NCBI GenBank assembly: GCA_022826725.1
Contig: JAJDUF010000012.1
Location: forward strand, 62,001 to 126,000
Source: Chloroflexota bacterium
GTDB taxonomy: Bacteria > Chloroflexota > UBA11872 > UBA12225 > JAJDUF01
Direction: 5' to 3'
Length of the DNA: 64,000 nt
Made by a program: the position numbers and the translations under genes. The notes under the pieces are model-generated. The model saw only the letters and a program-made list of their open reading frames with translations, was not told the origin of the DNA and did not search any database. Shown piece after piece: positions 42,621 through 52,149 of the stretch. Position 1 is the stretch's first letter; every line of letters starts with the position of its first letter.

Positions 42621-43610
42621 ATGGTAGAGGTCGAATGGTGGGTCTGGGTCGTTTTTATCGCCGTGATCCTGTCGTTGCTGTGCTTTGACCTTCTTGTCCT
42701 CAACCGCAAGGCCCACGTGGTTTCGACCCGCGAGGCCGGAATGTGGACGGCGGGCTGGGTCACACTCGGTCTCTCCTTTGCGGTGCTGCTGTGGGTGTGG
42801 CACGGATCGGAGCCGAGTCTGGCGTACCTCACCGGCTACCTCGTCGAATACAGCCTCTCCGTAGACAACGTGTTCGTCTTCGCGCTGATCTTCACGTACT
42901 TCGCCGTGGCGCCGGAGTACCAGCACCGCGTCTTGTTCTGGGGCATTTTGGGCGCGATGTTCTTCCGGGGTGTTTTCATTTTCGCGGGCGTGGCGCTACT
43001 GCAGAACTTTGAATGGATGTTCTATATTCTGGGCGCGTTCCTGGTCTATACCGGAATCAAACTGGCGCGGAACAGCGGGATCGAGGTCGAACCTGGCGAG
43101 AACCCGGTGCTGCGGCTGCTGCGTCGTTTGGTGCCGCTGACCGATGAATACCACGGCCAGCGCTTCTTCGTGCGGCACGCCGGCAAATTGATGGCCACGC
43201 CGATGCTGGCGGTGCTCGTCGTCGTCGAGACGACGGACGTGGTCTTTGCCGTCGACTCCGTGCCGGCTATTCTGGGGATCACCATTGATCCGTTTATCGT
43301 CTTCACCTCGAACGTGTTCGCCATCCTGGGGCTACGGGCGCTGTACTTCCTGCTGGCCGGCATGATCCGCTCGCTCGACTATCTCAGCATGGGGCTGGGT
43401 ATCATCCTGGCGCTGGTCGGCTTGAAGATGCTCAGTAAGGAACCGCTGGAGATGTGGCTCCATTACGAATTGCCAACGGCTATCTCCTTGGGAGTGATCG
43501 CGTTGGTGCTCATCGTAGCGGTAGCGGCCTCGCTGCTCCTGCCCCCGCGCGAGAAGCCGGAAGCCGAGCCGCAGCCTACCCCTACCGGCGCCGACGGAGC
43601 ATCGAGTTAG
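42621..43610 (+). CDS. TerC/Alx family membrane protein
   Basis: A 329-residue integral membrane protein of the TerC/Alx group, implicated in metal (Mn) export or metal loading of secreted proteins. About nine hydrophobic helices are visible. The family signature is GYLVEYSLSVDNVFVFALIF in helix 3, with conserved Asp and Asn, and the matching VVVETTDVVFAVDSVPAILG later, with the acidic pair. The last about 25 residues are Pro-rich and soluble. GGGAG precedes the ATG at 9 nt. It is followed 57 bp later by putP. Confidence 0.93.
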   Translation: MVEVEWWVWVVFIAVILSLLCFDLLVLNRKAHVVSTREAGMWTAGWVTLGLSFAVLLWVWHGSEPSLAYLTGYLVEYSLSVDNVFVFALIFTYFAVAPEYQHRVLFWGILGAMFFRGVFIFAGVALLQNFEWMFYILGAFLVYTGIKLARNSGIEVEPGENPVLRLLRRLVPLTDEYHGQRFFVRHAGKLMATPMLAVLVVVETTDVVFAVDSVPAILGITIDPFIVFTSNVFAILGLRALYFLLAGMIRSLDYLSMGLGIILALVGLKMLSKEPLEMWLHYELPTAISLGVIALVLIVAVAASLLLPPREKPEAEPQPTPTGADGASS

Positions 43611-43667
43611 TCAGGCGTCATCGAACGCCGTTGCTCCGACTTACCACACTCGTTACGGGAGGTCAGC

Positions 43668-45191
43668 ATGGAGTTCAGTCCCTGGATTGTCACCGTCTTC
43701 CTGGTCTACTTCGTGGCGCTGATCGGCATAGCGATAGCCCGTGCCCGCGGGATGCAGGAGATGTCGGACTACGTCCTGGGCGGCCGGCGGATAGGCATCA
43801 TCACGTCGGCATTGAGCACCGGTGCATCCACGTCGAGCGGCTGGACGATGCTGGTACTGCCGGCCCTGGCCTTCCAAGGCGGCCTCATCCAAGTGTGGCT
43901 GATCGTTTGCATTGTGTTTGGTCTCTGGTTGAACTGGCAGATCGTGGCCAAGCGGTTGCGCCGCTTCACCATCGCCGCGGAAGACTCGCTTACGTTGCCG
44001 GAGTTCTTCGAACGACGCTTCAATGATCGGACGGGAGTGCTGCGGACTATTACCGCATTTGTCACCGTCTTCTTTGTCATTTTCTACGTCAGTTCCGGTA
44101 TGATCGCCGGCTCCAAGCTCCTCAATACGATATTCGGGCTGGACGAGACGGTGGGCGTGCTATTGACGTTTTTCGCCGTGGCCTCGTACACCCTTATCGG
44201 CGGCTTCTTGGCGGTCTCCAGGACCGACGTATTTCAGGCCATGTTGATGGTGGGCAGCTTCATCATCATGGTAATCACGTTGATCTTCATCACGGACAAC
44301 CCCTTCCAGACCACCGAAGCAGTCTCCGCCGGTTTCTGGAATCCGCTGACGGATGCCGCCGGGGAGCCAATCGGTGTGTTCTTCCTGCTCTCGGTCGCCG
44401 GCTGGGGGTTGGGCGCGTTCGGCTCTCAGCGGATCTTGCAGCGGTTTATGGCCGTAGAGAGCGAAGCGAAGATACCGGCCAGTCGTGACCTGGGCACGGC
44501 ATGGAGTTTCTTGACATACACCTTCGGACTGCTGCTAGGGGTGATGGCATTCGCCGCCCTGGCGAAAGCGGGTGCGCTGGCGGAGGTCATGGAGGACCCG
44601 GAGCGGGTCTATCTCGTGGTCTCGGAACTGTTCTTCCATCCCATCGTGGCCGGCGTCCTGCTCACGGCGGTGATTGCGGCCGTGATGAGTACAGCGGATT
44701 CGCAATTGCTCTTGGCTTCCGCGGTCGCTACCGACGACCTGCCGTTGATCAGAAGGCTCGCCTACGCCAAGCGATACGTCTATGTGCTAGGGGCCTTTGT
44801 TCGCGTCTGGTTGGGCCGCCTGCTGCTCGTGGTCGTAGGCGTCATCGCCGCCCTGCTTTCGATATTCAACCCGGAGTCGGTGCTCAACTTGGTCGCCTAC
44901 GCTTGGGGTGGCATGGGGGCGGCGTTTGGGCCCGTCACAATTCTGGCGCTGTATTGGCGCCGGTTCAATTTCTGGGGCGCGCTGGCCTCCATCATCACTG
45001 GAACGGTCGTATCCACGATCTGGGGATACTATTCGGGAGGCCCCGGTGGGATTATGGACATTCAGCCGGCCACGCCCGGCTTCCTGCTCGCGTTCCCGGT
45101 GGCTATCGCGGTCACGCTCCTGACGGCCAAGCCGTCCGAGGAGGTCGTGGAACTGTTTGACCGCACGATGGTGGGGGAGGAAGCGGCCTGA
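43668..45191 (+). CDS. putP: Sodium/proline symporter
   Basis: A 507-residue sodium:solute symporter of the PutP type (SSS family), importing proline with Na+. It has about 13 helices and the PutP-typical segments SDYVLGGRRIGIITSALSTG, ASTSSGWTMLVLPALAF, SLTLPEFFERRFND, GWGLGAFGSQRILQRFMAVE and AAVMSTADSQLLLASAVATDD. The Ser and Thr of helix 9 (STADSQ) that bind Na+ in the family are present. GGAGG lies 6 nt before ATG. Proline as substrate is inferred from similarity to PutP over other SSS members. Confidence 0.9.
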   Translation: MEFSPWIVTVFLVYFVALIGIAIARARGMQEMSDYVLGGRRIGIITSALSTGASTSSGWTMLVLPALAFQGGLIQVWLIVCIVFGLWLNWQIVAKRLRRFTIAAEDSLTLPEFFERRFNDRTGVLRTITAFVTVFFVIFYVSSGMIAGSKLLNTIFGLDETVGVLLTFFAVASYTLIGGFLAVSRTDVFQAMLMVGSFIIMVITLIFITDNPFQTTEAVSAGFWNPLTDAAGEPIGVFFLLSVAGWGLGAFGSQRILQRFMAVESEAKIPASRDLGTAWSFLTYTFGLLLGVMAFAALAKAGALAEVMEDPERVYLVVSELFFHPIVAGVLLTAVIAAVMSTADSQLLLASAVATDDLPLIRRLAYAKRYVYVLGAFVRVWLGRLLLVVVGVIAALLSIFNPESVLNLVAYAWGGMGAAFGPVTILALYWRRFNFWGALASIITGTVVSTIWGYYSGGPGGIMDIQPATPGFLLAFPVAIAVTLLTAKPSEEVVELFDRTMVGEEAA

Positions 45192-45207
45192 GTTCGGTAG
45201 CCGTCCT

Positions 45208-45292
45208 CACCCCCCGCCCCCCTCTCCACCATGTGGAGAGGAAGAGTCTGCCCTCACCCCGGCCCTCTCCCAGAGGGAGAGGGGTAGCCGGC
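45208..45292. repeat. Two A-type hairpins
   Basis: CCTCTCCACCATGTGGAGAGG followed 30 bp later by CCCTCTCCCAGAGGGAGAGGG. They lie between the convergent putP and PDH genes and are well placed to terminate both. Confidence 0.7.
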
Positions 45293-45297
45293 GGCGG

Positions 45298-47334
45298 CTA
45301 GGATTCCAGTAGCTCGCGGGCGGCCGTGGCGATCTTGTCGGTGCTAATCAGGGCGACTTGTTCCAGCGCCTCGGAGCAGGGGATCGGTACGTCTTCCGAG
45401 GTGACGCGCATGACCGGCGCGTCCAGGTAGTCGAATCCTTGCTCCATGATCCGCGCCATCACCTCGGCGGCAAAGCCGCAGTTGCGATAGCCGTCGTTGG
45501 CGACGATCACGCGGTGAGTCTTGGCGACCGACTCGATGATCGTGTCCATGTCGAGCGGGACCAAGGTCCGCAGGTCAATGACCTCGGCCGCGATGCCCTC
45601 GGCGGCCAGCGCCTCGGCAGCCTCGATGGCCATCTGCGCCGACAGGCCGCTGGCGACAATCGTGAGGTCGTCGCCGGTGCGGCGCACGGCGGCTTGGCCG
45701 AAGGGCACGAGGTATTCCTCCTCCGGCACCGGGCCGGTCGCGGCGTAGAGCAGGCGCTTCTCGAAGCAGACGACCGGGTTGCCGTCGCGGATGGCGCTTT
45801 TCATCAGGCCCTTGGCGTCGTAGGGCGTGCTGGGCATGATGACCTTCAGGCCCGGAATGTGTGCGACCCATGCTTCGAGGCTCTGCGAATGCTGCGCTGC
45901 TAGGCCGATGCCGGTCATCACGACGCCGCGCAGCACCATCGGTACCGATGCCTGACCGCCGGTCATGTAGCGGAGCTTGGCGGCGTGGTTGGCGAGTTGG
46001 TCCATCGTCAGAGATAGGAAATCCATCACCTGAATCTCGACGACCGGGTGGGCACCGGCGATGGCCGCGCCAACCCCGACGCCGGTGTAGCCCGGCTCGG
46101 CAATCGGCATCTCGCGGATACGCTCCTCGCCGAACCGCTCCAGCAGGCCGCCGGTGACACCGAACAGGCCGCCGATGTTGCCGATGTCCTCGCCCATGAT
46201 GAAGACGGTCGGGTCGCGCTCCATCTCCTCGTGCAGGGCCTCGTTGAGGGATTCGACCATGTTGAGCTGCCGAACGCCGGATTCGGGTGCCGGGTGGCCC
46301 GGCTCACTATAGCTCTCGGTCTCGGAGGGCAGGAACACGTCGGTCAGGGCTTCCTCTGGCGCCGGATACGGACTGGCGACGGCGAAATCGGCCGCTTCTT
46401 GGGCCAGGTCGGCTTCCTTTTCGCGCAGTTCATCCAGCTCGGCAGTGGTGAATACGCCGGCGTCCAACAGCTTCGCGCCGAGGATTTCGATGGGGTCGCG
46501 GCTCTTCCAGAAGGCCACCTCGTCGGCTGCGCGCGGGTCTTTGGTCGCAAAGGCGGAATGGGTGTGGAAGCGATAGGTCTTGGCCTCGATCAGGGTTGGG
46601 CCGCCGCCGGCGCGGGCGCGGTCAATTGCCTCCTGGGCCGCCGCGTGCATGGCGAGGCCGTCTTGACCGTCCACGATGGCGCTGGGTAGCCCGAAACCCT
46701 GGGCGCGGGTAGCCACGTCGGGCACCGAGAGCGTGGACTGGATTGCAGTGGATAAGGCCCACTGGTTGTTCTCGCAGATGAAGACGACGGGCAGCTTGGA
46801 GACGGCGGCGATGTTGAGCGCCTCCAGGACAACGCCCTGGCTGGCGGCGCCGTCGCCGAAAAAGCTAATGCCGACGCGATCCTCACCCTTCAGGCGGGCC
46901 GCGAGCGCCGCGCCGGTGGTGATCGGCGCGTTGGCCCCGACGACGGCATCGGCGCCCAGCATCCCGAGGGCCAGGCAGGCCACGTGCATGGAGCCGCCTT
47001 TGCCCTTGCAGTAGCCGTCGCCGCGACCGAGCAGCTCGGCCATCATCGGCTTGGGATCGAGGCCCATGGCGAGGCTATGCCCGTGACCGCGGTGCGTACT
47101 GGCCAAGAAGTCATCGGGACCCATGGCAGCCCGCGTGCCGGCCGCGACCGCCTCCATGCCGATATAGAGGTGGGCGGTGCCGCGGATGTGGCCCTTGTTG
47201 AAGAGGTCCAGCACCGTCTCCTCGAAGTAGCGGATGCGCCACATGAGCGTGTACATCTCGCGGAGCCGGTCCGTGCTCAGGTCCGTACTCAAGTCAGTGT
47301 CCAAGCGGGTCTGCGGTGCGGTTGCGATAGCCAT
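45298..47334 (-). CDS. Fused pyruvate/2-oxoacid dehydrogenase E1 (alpha and beta in one chain)
   Basis: A 678-residue protein joining the two E1 subunits that are normally separate. Residues about 1-330 are E1 alpha: RLREMYTLMWRIRYFEETVL, ASTHRGHGHSLAMGLDPKPM, GDGYCKGKGGSMHVACLALG and the ThDP motif GDGAASQGVVLEALNIAAVS. A linker of about 30 residues follows. Residues about 355-678 are E1 beta: NMVESLNEALHEEMERDPTV, FIMGEDIGNIGGLFGVTGGL, EMPIAEPGYTGVGVGAAIAG and VIDLRTLVPLDMDTI. It decarboxylates a 2-oxoacid with ThDP. Both His of HRGHGH are present. No E2 or E3 gene is adjacent; an SDR gene lies upstream, so an acetoin-type role is also possible. Start ATG 47334 is chosen over 47409, which would be encoded by repeat sequence. 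Confidence 0.9.
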   Translation of the reverse strand: MAIATAPQTRLDTDLSTDLSTDRLREMYTLMWRIRYFEETVLDLFNKGHIRGTAHLYIGMEAVAAGTRAAMGPDDFLASTHRGHGHSLAMGLDPKPMMAELLGRGDGYCKGKGGSMHVACLALGMLGADAVVGANAPITTGAALAARLKGEDRVGISFFGDGAASQGVVLEALNIAAVSKLPVVFICENNQWALSTAIQSTLSVPDVATRAQGFGLPSAIVDGQDGLAMHAAAQEAIDRARAGGGPTLIEAKTYRFHTHSAFATKDPRAADEVAFWKSRDPIEILGAKLLDAGVFTTAELDELREKEADLAQEAADFAVASPYPAPEEALTDVFLPSETESYSEPGHPAPESGVRQLNMVESLNEALHEEMERDPTVFIMGEDIGNIGGLFGVTGGLLERFGEERIREMPIAEPGYTGVGVGAAIAGAHPVVEIQVMDFLSLTMDQLANHAAKLRYMTGGQASVPMVLRGVVMTGIGLAAQHSQSLEAWVAHIPGLKVIMPSTPYDAKGLMKSAIRDGNPVVCFEKRLLYAATGPVPEEEYLVPFGQAAVRRTGDDLTIVASGLSAQMAIEAAEALAAEGIAAEVIDLRTLVPLDMDTIIESVAKTHRVIVANDGYRNCGFAAEVMARIMEQGFDYLDAPVMRVTSEDVPIPCSEALEQVALISTDKIATAARELLES

Positions 47335-47388
47335 ACTTATGCTCTTTTCTCGCCGTGAGAGTTGATCGTTTGCCGCCGGTTCTCCTCC

Positions 47389-47440
47389 ACCCCACTCCCC
47401 TCTCCACACGTGTGGAGAGGGGCCGGGGGTGAGGCCCGCA
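47389..47440. repeat. Repeat module A
   Basis: CCCCTCTCCACACGTGTGGAGAGGGG, a perfect palindromic hairpin between the SDR and PDH genes, which are read in the same direction. It may cause partial termination or mRNA processing between them. Confidence 0.65.
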
Positions 47441-47443
47441 GCG

Positions 47444-48238
47444 TCACTTGGCCATGTGCCCGCCGTCTACGACGAGGGTGGCGCCGGTGACCATGCTGGC
47501 GGCGTCGGAGGCCAGGAACACGACCGGGCCGACGATCTCGGGTGGCTCGCCGAGGCGGCCTAATGGGATGTTCGACAAGTAGTAGGCACGGACCTCGGGA
47601 TTCTGCATGTTGCGCTGGATGAGCGGCGTGTTGAAGTGCGTCGGTGAGATGCAGTTGACCAGGATGTTGTGTGGCGCCCATTCGAGCGCAAGGCACTTGG
47701 ACATGGCGACCAGGCCGCCTTTGGCGGCCGAGTAGTTGGCATTGCCGCTGGTCACGCCGACATGCGCGCCGATGGAGGCGATGTTGATGATGCGCCCGCC
47801 CTGCCCCTGCGCGATCATGGCGCGCCCGACTATCTGGGCGCAGAGGAAGGCGCCGGTCAGGTCTATCGCTACGACCTCGTCCCACTCCGCGTCGGTCAGC
47901 TCTACGGCCGGCGCGCGGCGCGCGATCCCGGCCGCGTTGACGAGAATATCCACCTGGCCGAAGGTGTCCAGTGTCCGATCAACGAGCGCCTGCACTTGGT
48001 CGCGGGCGCGCACATCGCAGGTGATGGGTACGGATTGTCGTCCGACGTTGCGAATGGCCGCGGCTACCTCTTCCAGCCCCGACTCATTTACGTCGGCGAG
48101 CGCTACGTTGGCGCCGAACACAGCCAGCCCGCCGGCAATGGCTTCGCCTAGCCCGGAGGCCGCGCCCGTCACGATGGCGGACCGGCCGGAGAGATCGAAG
48201 AGGCTGCGGGTGATATGCTCGTCAATCGTCCTGCTCAC
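47444..48238 (-). CDS. SDR family oxidoreductase
   Basis: A 264-residue classical short-chain dehydrogenase. It has the cofactor motif AIVTGAASGLGEAIAGGLAV, DILVNAAGIARRAPA with the NAG-type motif, catalytic Ser in IINIASIGAHVG, the YSAAK Tyr/Lys pair (NYSAAKGGLVAMSKCLALEW) and PLGRLGEPPEIVGPVVFLAS near the C-terminus. The Asp in ALADVNESGLE after strand 2 suggests NAD preference. GTG 48238 follows AGGAG at 7-8 nt. It lies upstream of the fused E1 gene with a repeat between. Substrate unknown. Confidence 0.9.
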   Translation of the reverse strand: MSRTIDEHITRSLFDLSGRSAIVTGAASGLGEAIAGGLAVFGANVALADVNESGLEEVAAAIRNVGRQSVPITCDVRARDQVQALVDRTLDTFGQVDILVNAAGIARRAPAVELTDAEWDEVVAIDLTGAFLCAQIVGRAMIAQGQGGRIINIASIGAHVGVTSGNANYSAAKGGLVAMSKCLALEWAPHNILVNCISPTHFNTPLIQRNMQNPEVRAYYLSNIPLGRLGEPPEIVGPVVFLASDAASMVTGATLVVDGGHMAK

Positions 48239-48262
48239 GACGACGCTCCTGCTCGGTGCTCC

Positions 48263-48433
48263 AGATTCCCGCTTTCGCGGGAATGACGGCCAAAGGTGAT
48301 TTTCCCAGCAATGGCGGTCAATAGAGCTATTGGCGAGCGCGAACCAGTATAGCAGTGGTCATTGGGCAGGGCCCCCTGTGGTCCCCGCGCGCAGCGGGGG
48401 GACGGGCGCAACATGTTGCGCCCCTACGGTCTG
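48263..48433. repeat. Repeat modules D, then E-B
   Basis: ATTCCCGCTTTCGCGGGAATGACGG at 48265-48289 is module D. At 48370-48433 are E (GGTCCCCGCGCGCAGCGGGG) and B (GCGCAACATGTTGCGCCCC), followed by CTACGGTCTGACACGTACCT. The gap holds no gene. Confidence 0.7.
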
Positions 48434-48470
48434 ACACGTACCTACTTCTGTAAAGGGACCGGAGGGTGCC

Positions 48471-49379
48471 CTAGTCGAGGCCGAGGTAGGCCAGCGAGTC
48501 GCGTTCGACGACTGCGCGTAGCTCGTCAACGGGCACGCGGGGAAGGGCGGTGCCTTCGAGGATGTCGTTGACGTGGGGGATGGCGTCAATCGTCTCCTGC
48601 GGTGTTGCCACCGGGAAGTCGGAGCCGAACAGCAGCTTCGGGAGGACCGCCCATTCGGTCGCCAGCCGCAGGCAGTTGTAGTAGGACCAGGGGCGGTAGT
48701 GCTGGGCCGAGATGTCAGCATAGACGTGCGGATGCTTGCGGATCACCGTGATGCAATCGGTCTGCCAGGGGTGCCCCATGTGCGCCATGATGATCCGTAG
48801 CTCCGGGAAGTGCATGGCGACGCGGTCAATATGCCGCGGGTGAGCGTAGTCGAGGTCGGCGAAACGCACCGGCGAGGTGCCCTGGTGGAACAGGATCGGG
48901 AGCCGTAGCTCCTGGGCGCGGGCGTAGAGCCGGAACGCTTCGTCGCTGAGGGGATCGAAGTTCTGGTAGTTCGGCCCGAGCTTGATGCCGCGCAGCCCGA
49001 GGTCGCCGGTCGCGCGGTCCAACTCGTCGTCCAGGGCCGGGTCGCGCGGATGCACCGACAGAAAGCCGATCAGCTTGTCAGGATAGGCGCGCACGAGCGC
49101 GGCGGTGTTGTCGTTCACGGCGCGGGCCGGCGCCTCGAACACGGAGCCGGTGAGGTGGGCACTCAACGGGTCCGGATCGCCGGGCGGTGGTGAGGCGATG
49201 TTGAAGACGATAGCCCGATCCACGACGGCCATCGCGGCCAGGTAGTCGTCCCAGGTTACGCCGGCCGGGTCCGGGCGATCCGGGCGCATGGCGGCGCGGT
49301 CGGAACTGGGTATATCTGCGGTAGGTGTAGCTGGCGCCGTTCGCCGGCGCGGCGCGTGGGTGTGTACATCAACGATCAT
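48471..49379 (-). CDS. Amidohydrolase_2 family metal-dependent hydrolase
   Basis: A 302-residue TIM-barrel hydrolase of the amidohydrolase_2 (ACMSD-like) group. It begins MIVDVHTHAPRR with the HxH metal ligands, then YPDKLIGFLSVHPRDPALDD, GIKLGPNYQNFDPLSDEAF, ILFHQGTSPVRF with a metal His, LRIIMAHMGHPWQTD, and FGSDFPVATPQETIDAI with the conserved metal Asp. Members decarboxylate or hydrolyse aromatic and lactone compounds; the substrate is unknown. It precedes the SDR gene on the same strand. A repeat E separates it from aroC. Confidence 0.88.
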   Translation of the reverse strand: MIVDVHTHAPRRRTAPATPTADIPSSDRAAMRPDRPDPAGVTWDDYLAAMAVVDRAIVFNIASPPPGDPDPLSAHLTGSVFEAPARAVNDNTAALVRAYPDKLIGFLSVHPRDPALDDELDRATGDLGLRGIKLGPNYQNFDPLSDEAFRLYARAQELRLPILFHQGTSPVRFADLDYAHPRHIDRVAMHFPELRIIMAHMGHPWQTDCITVIRKHPHVYADISAQHYRPWSYYNCLRLATEWAVLPKLLFGSDFPVATPQETIDAIPHVNDILEGTALPRVPVDELRAVVERDSLAYLGLD

Positions 49380-49398
49380 GGCTGGGCCCTTCGGACAG

Positions 49399-49440
49399 CC
49401 CCCCTATGGTCCCCCCGCAGCGCAGGGGGACGGCGCGGGA
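49399..49440. repeat. Repeat module E
   Basis: CCCCCCTATGGTCCCCCCGC followed by AGCGCAGGGGGACGG, folding as CCCCC-x-GGGGG. It overlaps the last codons of aroC, whose C-terminus ([12 protein letters not shown]) is partly encoded by it. Confidence 0.65.
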
Positions 49441-50519
49441 TAGCACTGCGTGGCTTGCTGGCGGAGCCAGTGGTCGGCGAGGGTGAGCGCGGCCATGGCC
49501 TCGACCATCGGCACGGCGCGGGGTAGGACGCAGGGGTCGTGCCGCCCGCGCCCGCGGAGCGTGGTGGGCTGTCCCTCCACGTCCACCGTTTCCTGCTCTT
49601 TGAGGATGGTGGCCGTCGGCTTGAAGGCCACGCGGAAGATGATCGGCTCCCCGTTCGAGATACCGCCCTGGATGCCGCCGGAGTAGTTTGTCCGGGTACG
49701 GATGGCGCCGGCGTCGCTGTAGAAGGGGTCGTTGTGGGTGGAGCCGGTCAAGAGAACGCCGGCGAACCCGGAGCCGATCTCGAAGCCTTTCGCGGCCGGC
49801 AGGGACAGCAGCGCCTTGGCGAGATCGGCTTCGAGCTTGTCGAAGACCGGCTCGCCCAAGCCGACCGGCACGTTACGGGCGACACACTCGACGACGCCGC
49901 CCAGGGAGTCGCCGTCCTTGCGAGCTGCGTCTATCCGCGCGATCATGCGTTCGGCGCAGGCGGCGTCCGGGCAGCGGGCGATGTTGGCCTCCACGTCGTC
50001 GAGCGTTACCGTACTCGGGTCCACGATGGCAACGAGGTCGTGGACCTGCTTGACGTAGGCGACGATGTCTATGCCGCCGGCGTCACGCAGGATTTGCTTC
50101 GCAATCGCACCGGCCGCGACCCGGCCGACGGTTTCGCGGGCGGAGGCCCGGCCGCCACCCATCCAGTCCCGGATACCGTACTTGGCCTGGTAGGTGTAAT
50201 CGGCGTGGGAGGGGCGATACTTGACGCGGACTTCCGCGTAGTCTTTGGGCCGGGCGTCCTTGTTCTTCACCATCAGCGAAATGGGTGTACCGAGGGTGTG
50301 GCCCTCGAACACGCCGGAGAGGATTTCGACCCGGTCTTCTTCTTTGCGCTGGGTGGTGATGCGGCTCTGGCCGGGGCGGCGGCGGTCGAGTTCGCGCTGA
50401 ATGATGGCGGTGTCGAGCGCGATCCGAGGGGGGCAGCCGTCCACGACGACGCCCACACCCCCGCCGTGCGACTCTCCCCAAGTCGTGACCCGAAACAGCA
50501 CGCCAAATGTACTGGCCAT
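49404..50519 (-). CDS. aroC: Chorismate synthase
   Basis: The last common step of the shikimate pathway: elimination of phosphate from EPSP to give chorismate, with reduced FMN. The 371-residue protein has the signatures [80 protein letters not shown] and [20 protein letters not shown]. This is a standard length; the last residues ([18 protein letters not shown]) derive from the adjoining repeat. ATG 50519 matches the conserved start [11 protein letters not shown], rejecting the longer frame to 50678. No other aro gene is adjacent. Confidence 0.96.
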   Translation of the reverse strand: MASTFGVLFRVTTWGESHGGGVGVVVDGCPPRIALDTAIIQRELDRRRPGQSRITTQRKEEDRVEILSGVFEGHTLGTPISLMVKNKDARPKDYAEVRVKYRPSHADYTYQAKYGIRDWMGGGRASARETVGRVAAGAIAKQILRDAGGIDIVAYVKQVHDLVAIVDPSTVTLDDVEANIARCPDAACAERMIARIDAARKDGDSLGGVVECVARNVPVGLGEPVFDKLEADLAKALLSLPAAKGFEIGSGFAGVLLTGSTHNDPFYSDAGAIRTRTNYSGGIQGGISNGEPIIFRVAFKPTATILKEQETVDVEGQPTTLRGRGRHDPCVLPRAVPMVEAMAALTLADHWLRQQATQCYPAPSPCAAGGP

Positions 50520-50580
50520 CGCTGCACCATACCACACTCTGGGTGCTTTCTTGTGGTTGCCGTTACTCCGAGATGTGTTG

Positions 50581-51591
50581 TCAAACGTGACCGGTTCGTA
50601 AGCACCCATCGTTCTGCAATGACAACTCGCCAAGGATCCTTGCCACACGCGGGTCGAATGTTGCCTTGAACTTGACAACGAGGTCGAGCATCCAGGCTTT
50701 GGTTTCGTCCAGTTTCTCCGGGGGGTCGTCTATGGACCCGTTTTTCCTCACGCTTATGCTGGAGAAAGTGAACCTGTCATGCCGGCGCCAGTGCCATTCC
50801 TGGTTAGGTCCAGCAGCGATGCTTGATTCAATATCGTCTCGCTCGGCCTGCAACTCGTCGAACATCCGCTTCGTCAGTTCGTTGTCATCGGTCTGAGCAT
50901 GGAACGTTATCCAGGCACTGTTCTTCCCATCAAGAATCACCGCGTATCCTACGCCCCGGGCCAGCCGGGAGGGAAAGAACCGACCGGTGTGGTCAAAGTG
51001 TTGGACGCTCTTATCGGCAAAGCCGGTCCGAGTCAAGTCGGCGATCAGGGAATGGAAGAAGCCGTTGTACTTCTGGACATACGGCGGTGGTGGCGGTTCG
51101 GGTGGCAATGTGAGGTCCTTGTTCCATCCGCCGGGGTACACCACCTTGCGGAACCTCGGCTCGGGGCAGGAGACTCCTGTCTTTCTGACTATCTCGACCT
51201 TGATCCCGTAGAACCTGATGTCATCCGTGGTCCATTCGTTGAGCCTATGCAAGGCCAAGGCATACTCGTACCGAAACCCGGGCGCTACCCATATTGCGAC
51301 GCGAGCATTGCATCCGGTCGCATAGGTGAGCAGCTGGCCGAGATGTCCGATGTCGGTCCACTCCAACTGGTTCTCGATGGCAACCAGGACGTCAGTATCA
51401 GTCTCTCGGGCCAAAATATCGAGAAACAACGGGCCTACCGGCTGTTCCACCTGGACCAAATCCAACTGCATGCCTAGCTCATCACCCAAGAGGTGGAGGT
51501 TCTTGGCCAGCCAAGGCGTGAAGTCGAGGGCCTCGTGCTGCCACATAGAGCGAACGTCCAAATGCTCTGGTCCACCTGCCGACGAGGTCAT
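50581..51591 (-). CDS. DUF4268 domain protein, nuclease-like
   Basis: A 336-residue protein. The N-terminal 150 residues have the DUF4268-associated nuclease-like pattern [20 protein letters not shown] followed by [19 protein letters not shown], where the E-N-Q around residue 73 would be the PD-(D/E)XK active-site strand. The C-terminal half is DUF4268 ([40 protein letters not shown]). Such proteins are scattered accessory genes, sometimes linked to defence; function is not established. ATG 51591 has GGAGG at 10 nt and is only 6 bp after the stop of the upstream gene. The pair is AT-richer than its surroundings. Confidence 0.75.
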   Translation of the reverse strand: MTSSAGGPEHLDVRSMWQHEALDFTPWLAKNLHLLGDELGMQLDLVQVEQPVGPLFLDILARETDTDVLVAIENQLEWTDIGHLGQLLTYATGCNARVAIWVAPGFRYEYALALHRLNEWTTDDIRFYGIKVEIVRKTGVSCPEPRFRKVVYPGGWNKDLTLPPEPPPPPYVQKYNGFFHSLIADLTRTGFADKSVQHFDHTGRFFPSRLARGVGYAVILDGKNSAWITFHAQTDDNELTKRMFDELQAERDDIESSIAAGPNQEWHWRRHDRFTFSSISVRKNGSIDDPPEKLDETKAWMLDLVVKFKATFDPRVARILGELSLQNDGCLRTGHV

Positions 51592-51597
51592 ACCGAG

Positions 51598-51954
51598 CTA
51601 GCCTCCTTGCGAACCGGTGTCACCCGGCCGGACTACAAAGTCGCGACGGTCCCGGTACAGCAGCGCGCGATTGAGCACGTAGTCGTCGGTCCGGAGGTTG
51701 ATTTCCAGACAATCGGTCATCGTCCAATACTTGTACTCGCCTAGGAAGAGGTACTTCCGGGTATGACCGAAGAACCGGCACTCGACGCCTTCGCCCCGCG
51801 CGATCCGTTCACAGAACGCGGCGAGCAGGTCCTGTTGCCCATCTCGCTTGACCACCACGTACTCATGAGGCCAAGTGTCTTTGTACGTGACCGCCTCGCG
51901 CCAAGGGGCCTGAGCGATCAACGCCATGATGTCAGGAGTATGCTGCTCGGACAT
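51598..51954 (-). CDS. Small conserved protein upstream of DUF4268
   Basis: A 118-residue protein I cannot name. It is rich in aromatic residues: APWREAVTYKDTWPHEYVVV, then GEGVECRFFGHTRKYLFLGE and YKYWTMTDCLEINLRTDDYV. Proteins with this DTWPHEYV...YWTM pattern are, as far as I recall, widespread uncharacterised accessory proteins. It has GAGG 6 nt before ATG 51954 and is separated from the DUF4268 gene by 6 bp, so the two are cotranscribed. Confidence 0.65.
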   Translation of the reverse strand: MSEQHTPDIMALIAQAPWREAVTYKDTWPHEYVVVKRDGQQDLLAAFCERIARGEGVECRFFGHTRKYLFLGEYKYWTMTDCLEINLRTDDYVLNRALLYRDRRDFVVRPGDTGSQGG

Positions 51955-52149
51955 ACGCGCCTCTTCTGTACGGGGACAATATACAGTCTCGTCCTACGCC
52001 TCTCGTGCCCCTCGGGCCCGCGTCTCAGTTGACTGCGTGCGAAGCGTTCTCGCCGATACTTCATCCCAGTTGGGACCGGGCGGACACCCCAGGGTCTATA
52101 CTTGACGGTGGACGGCAGCATACTTGTCTGCCGCGGGGAGTAATCTGGC

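Noticed and set aside
49539..50669. 376-aa antisense frame over aroC
   Set aside because: Shadow of chorismate synthase; no recognisable domain.
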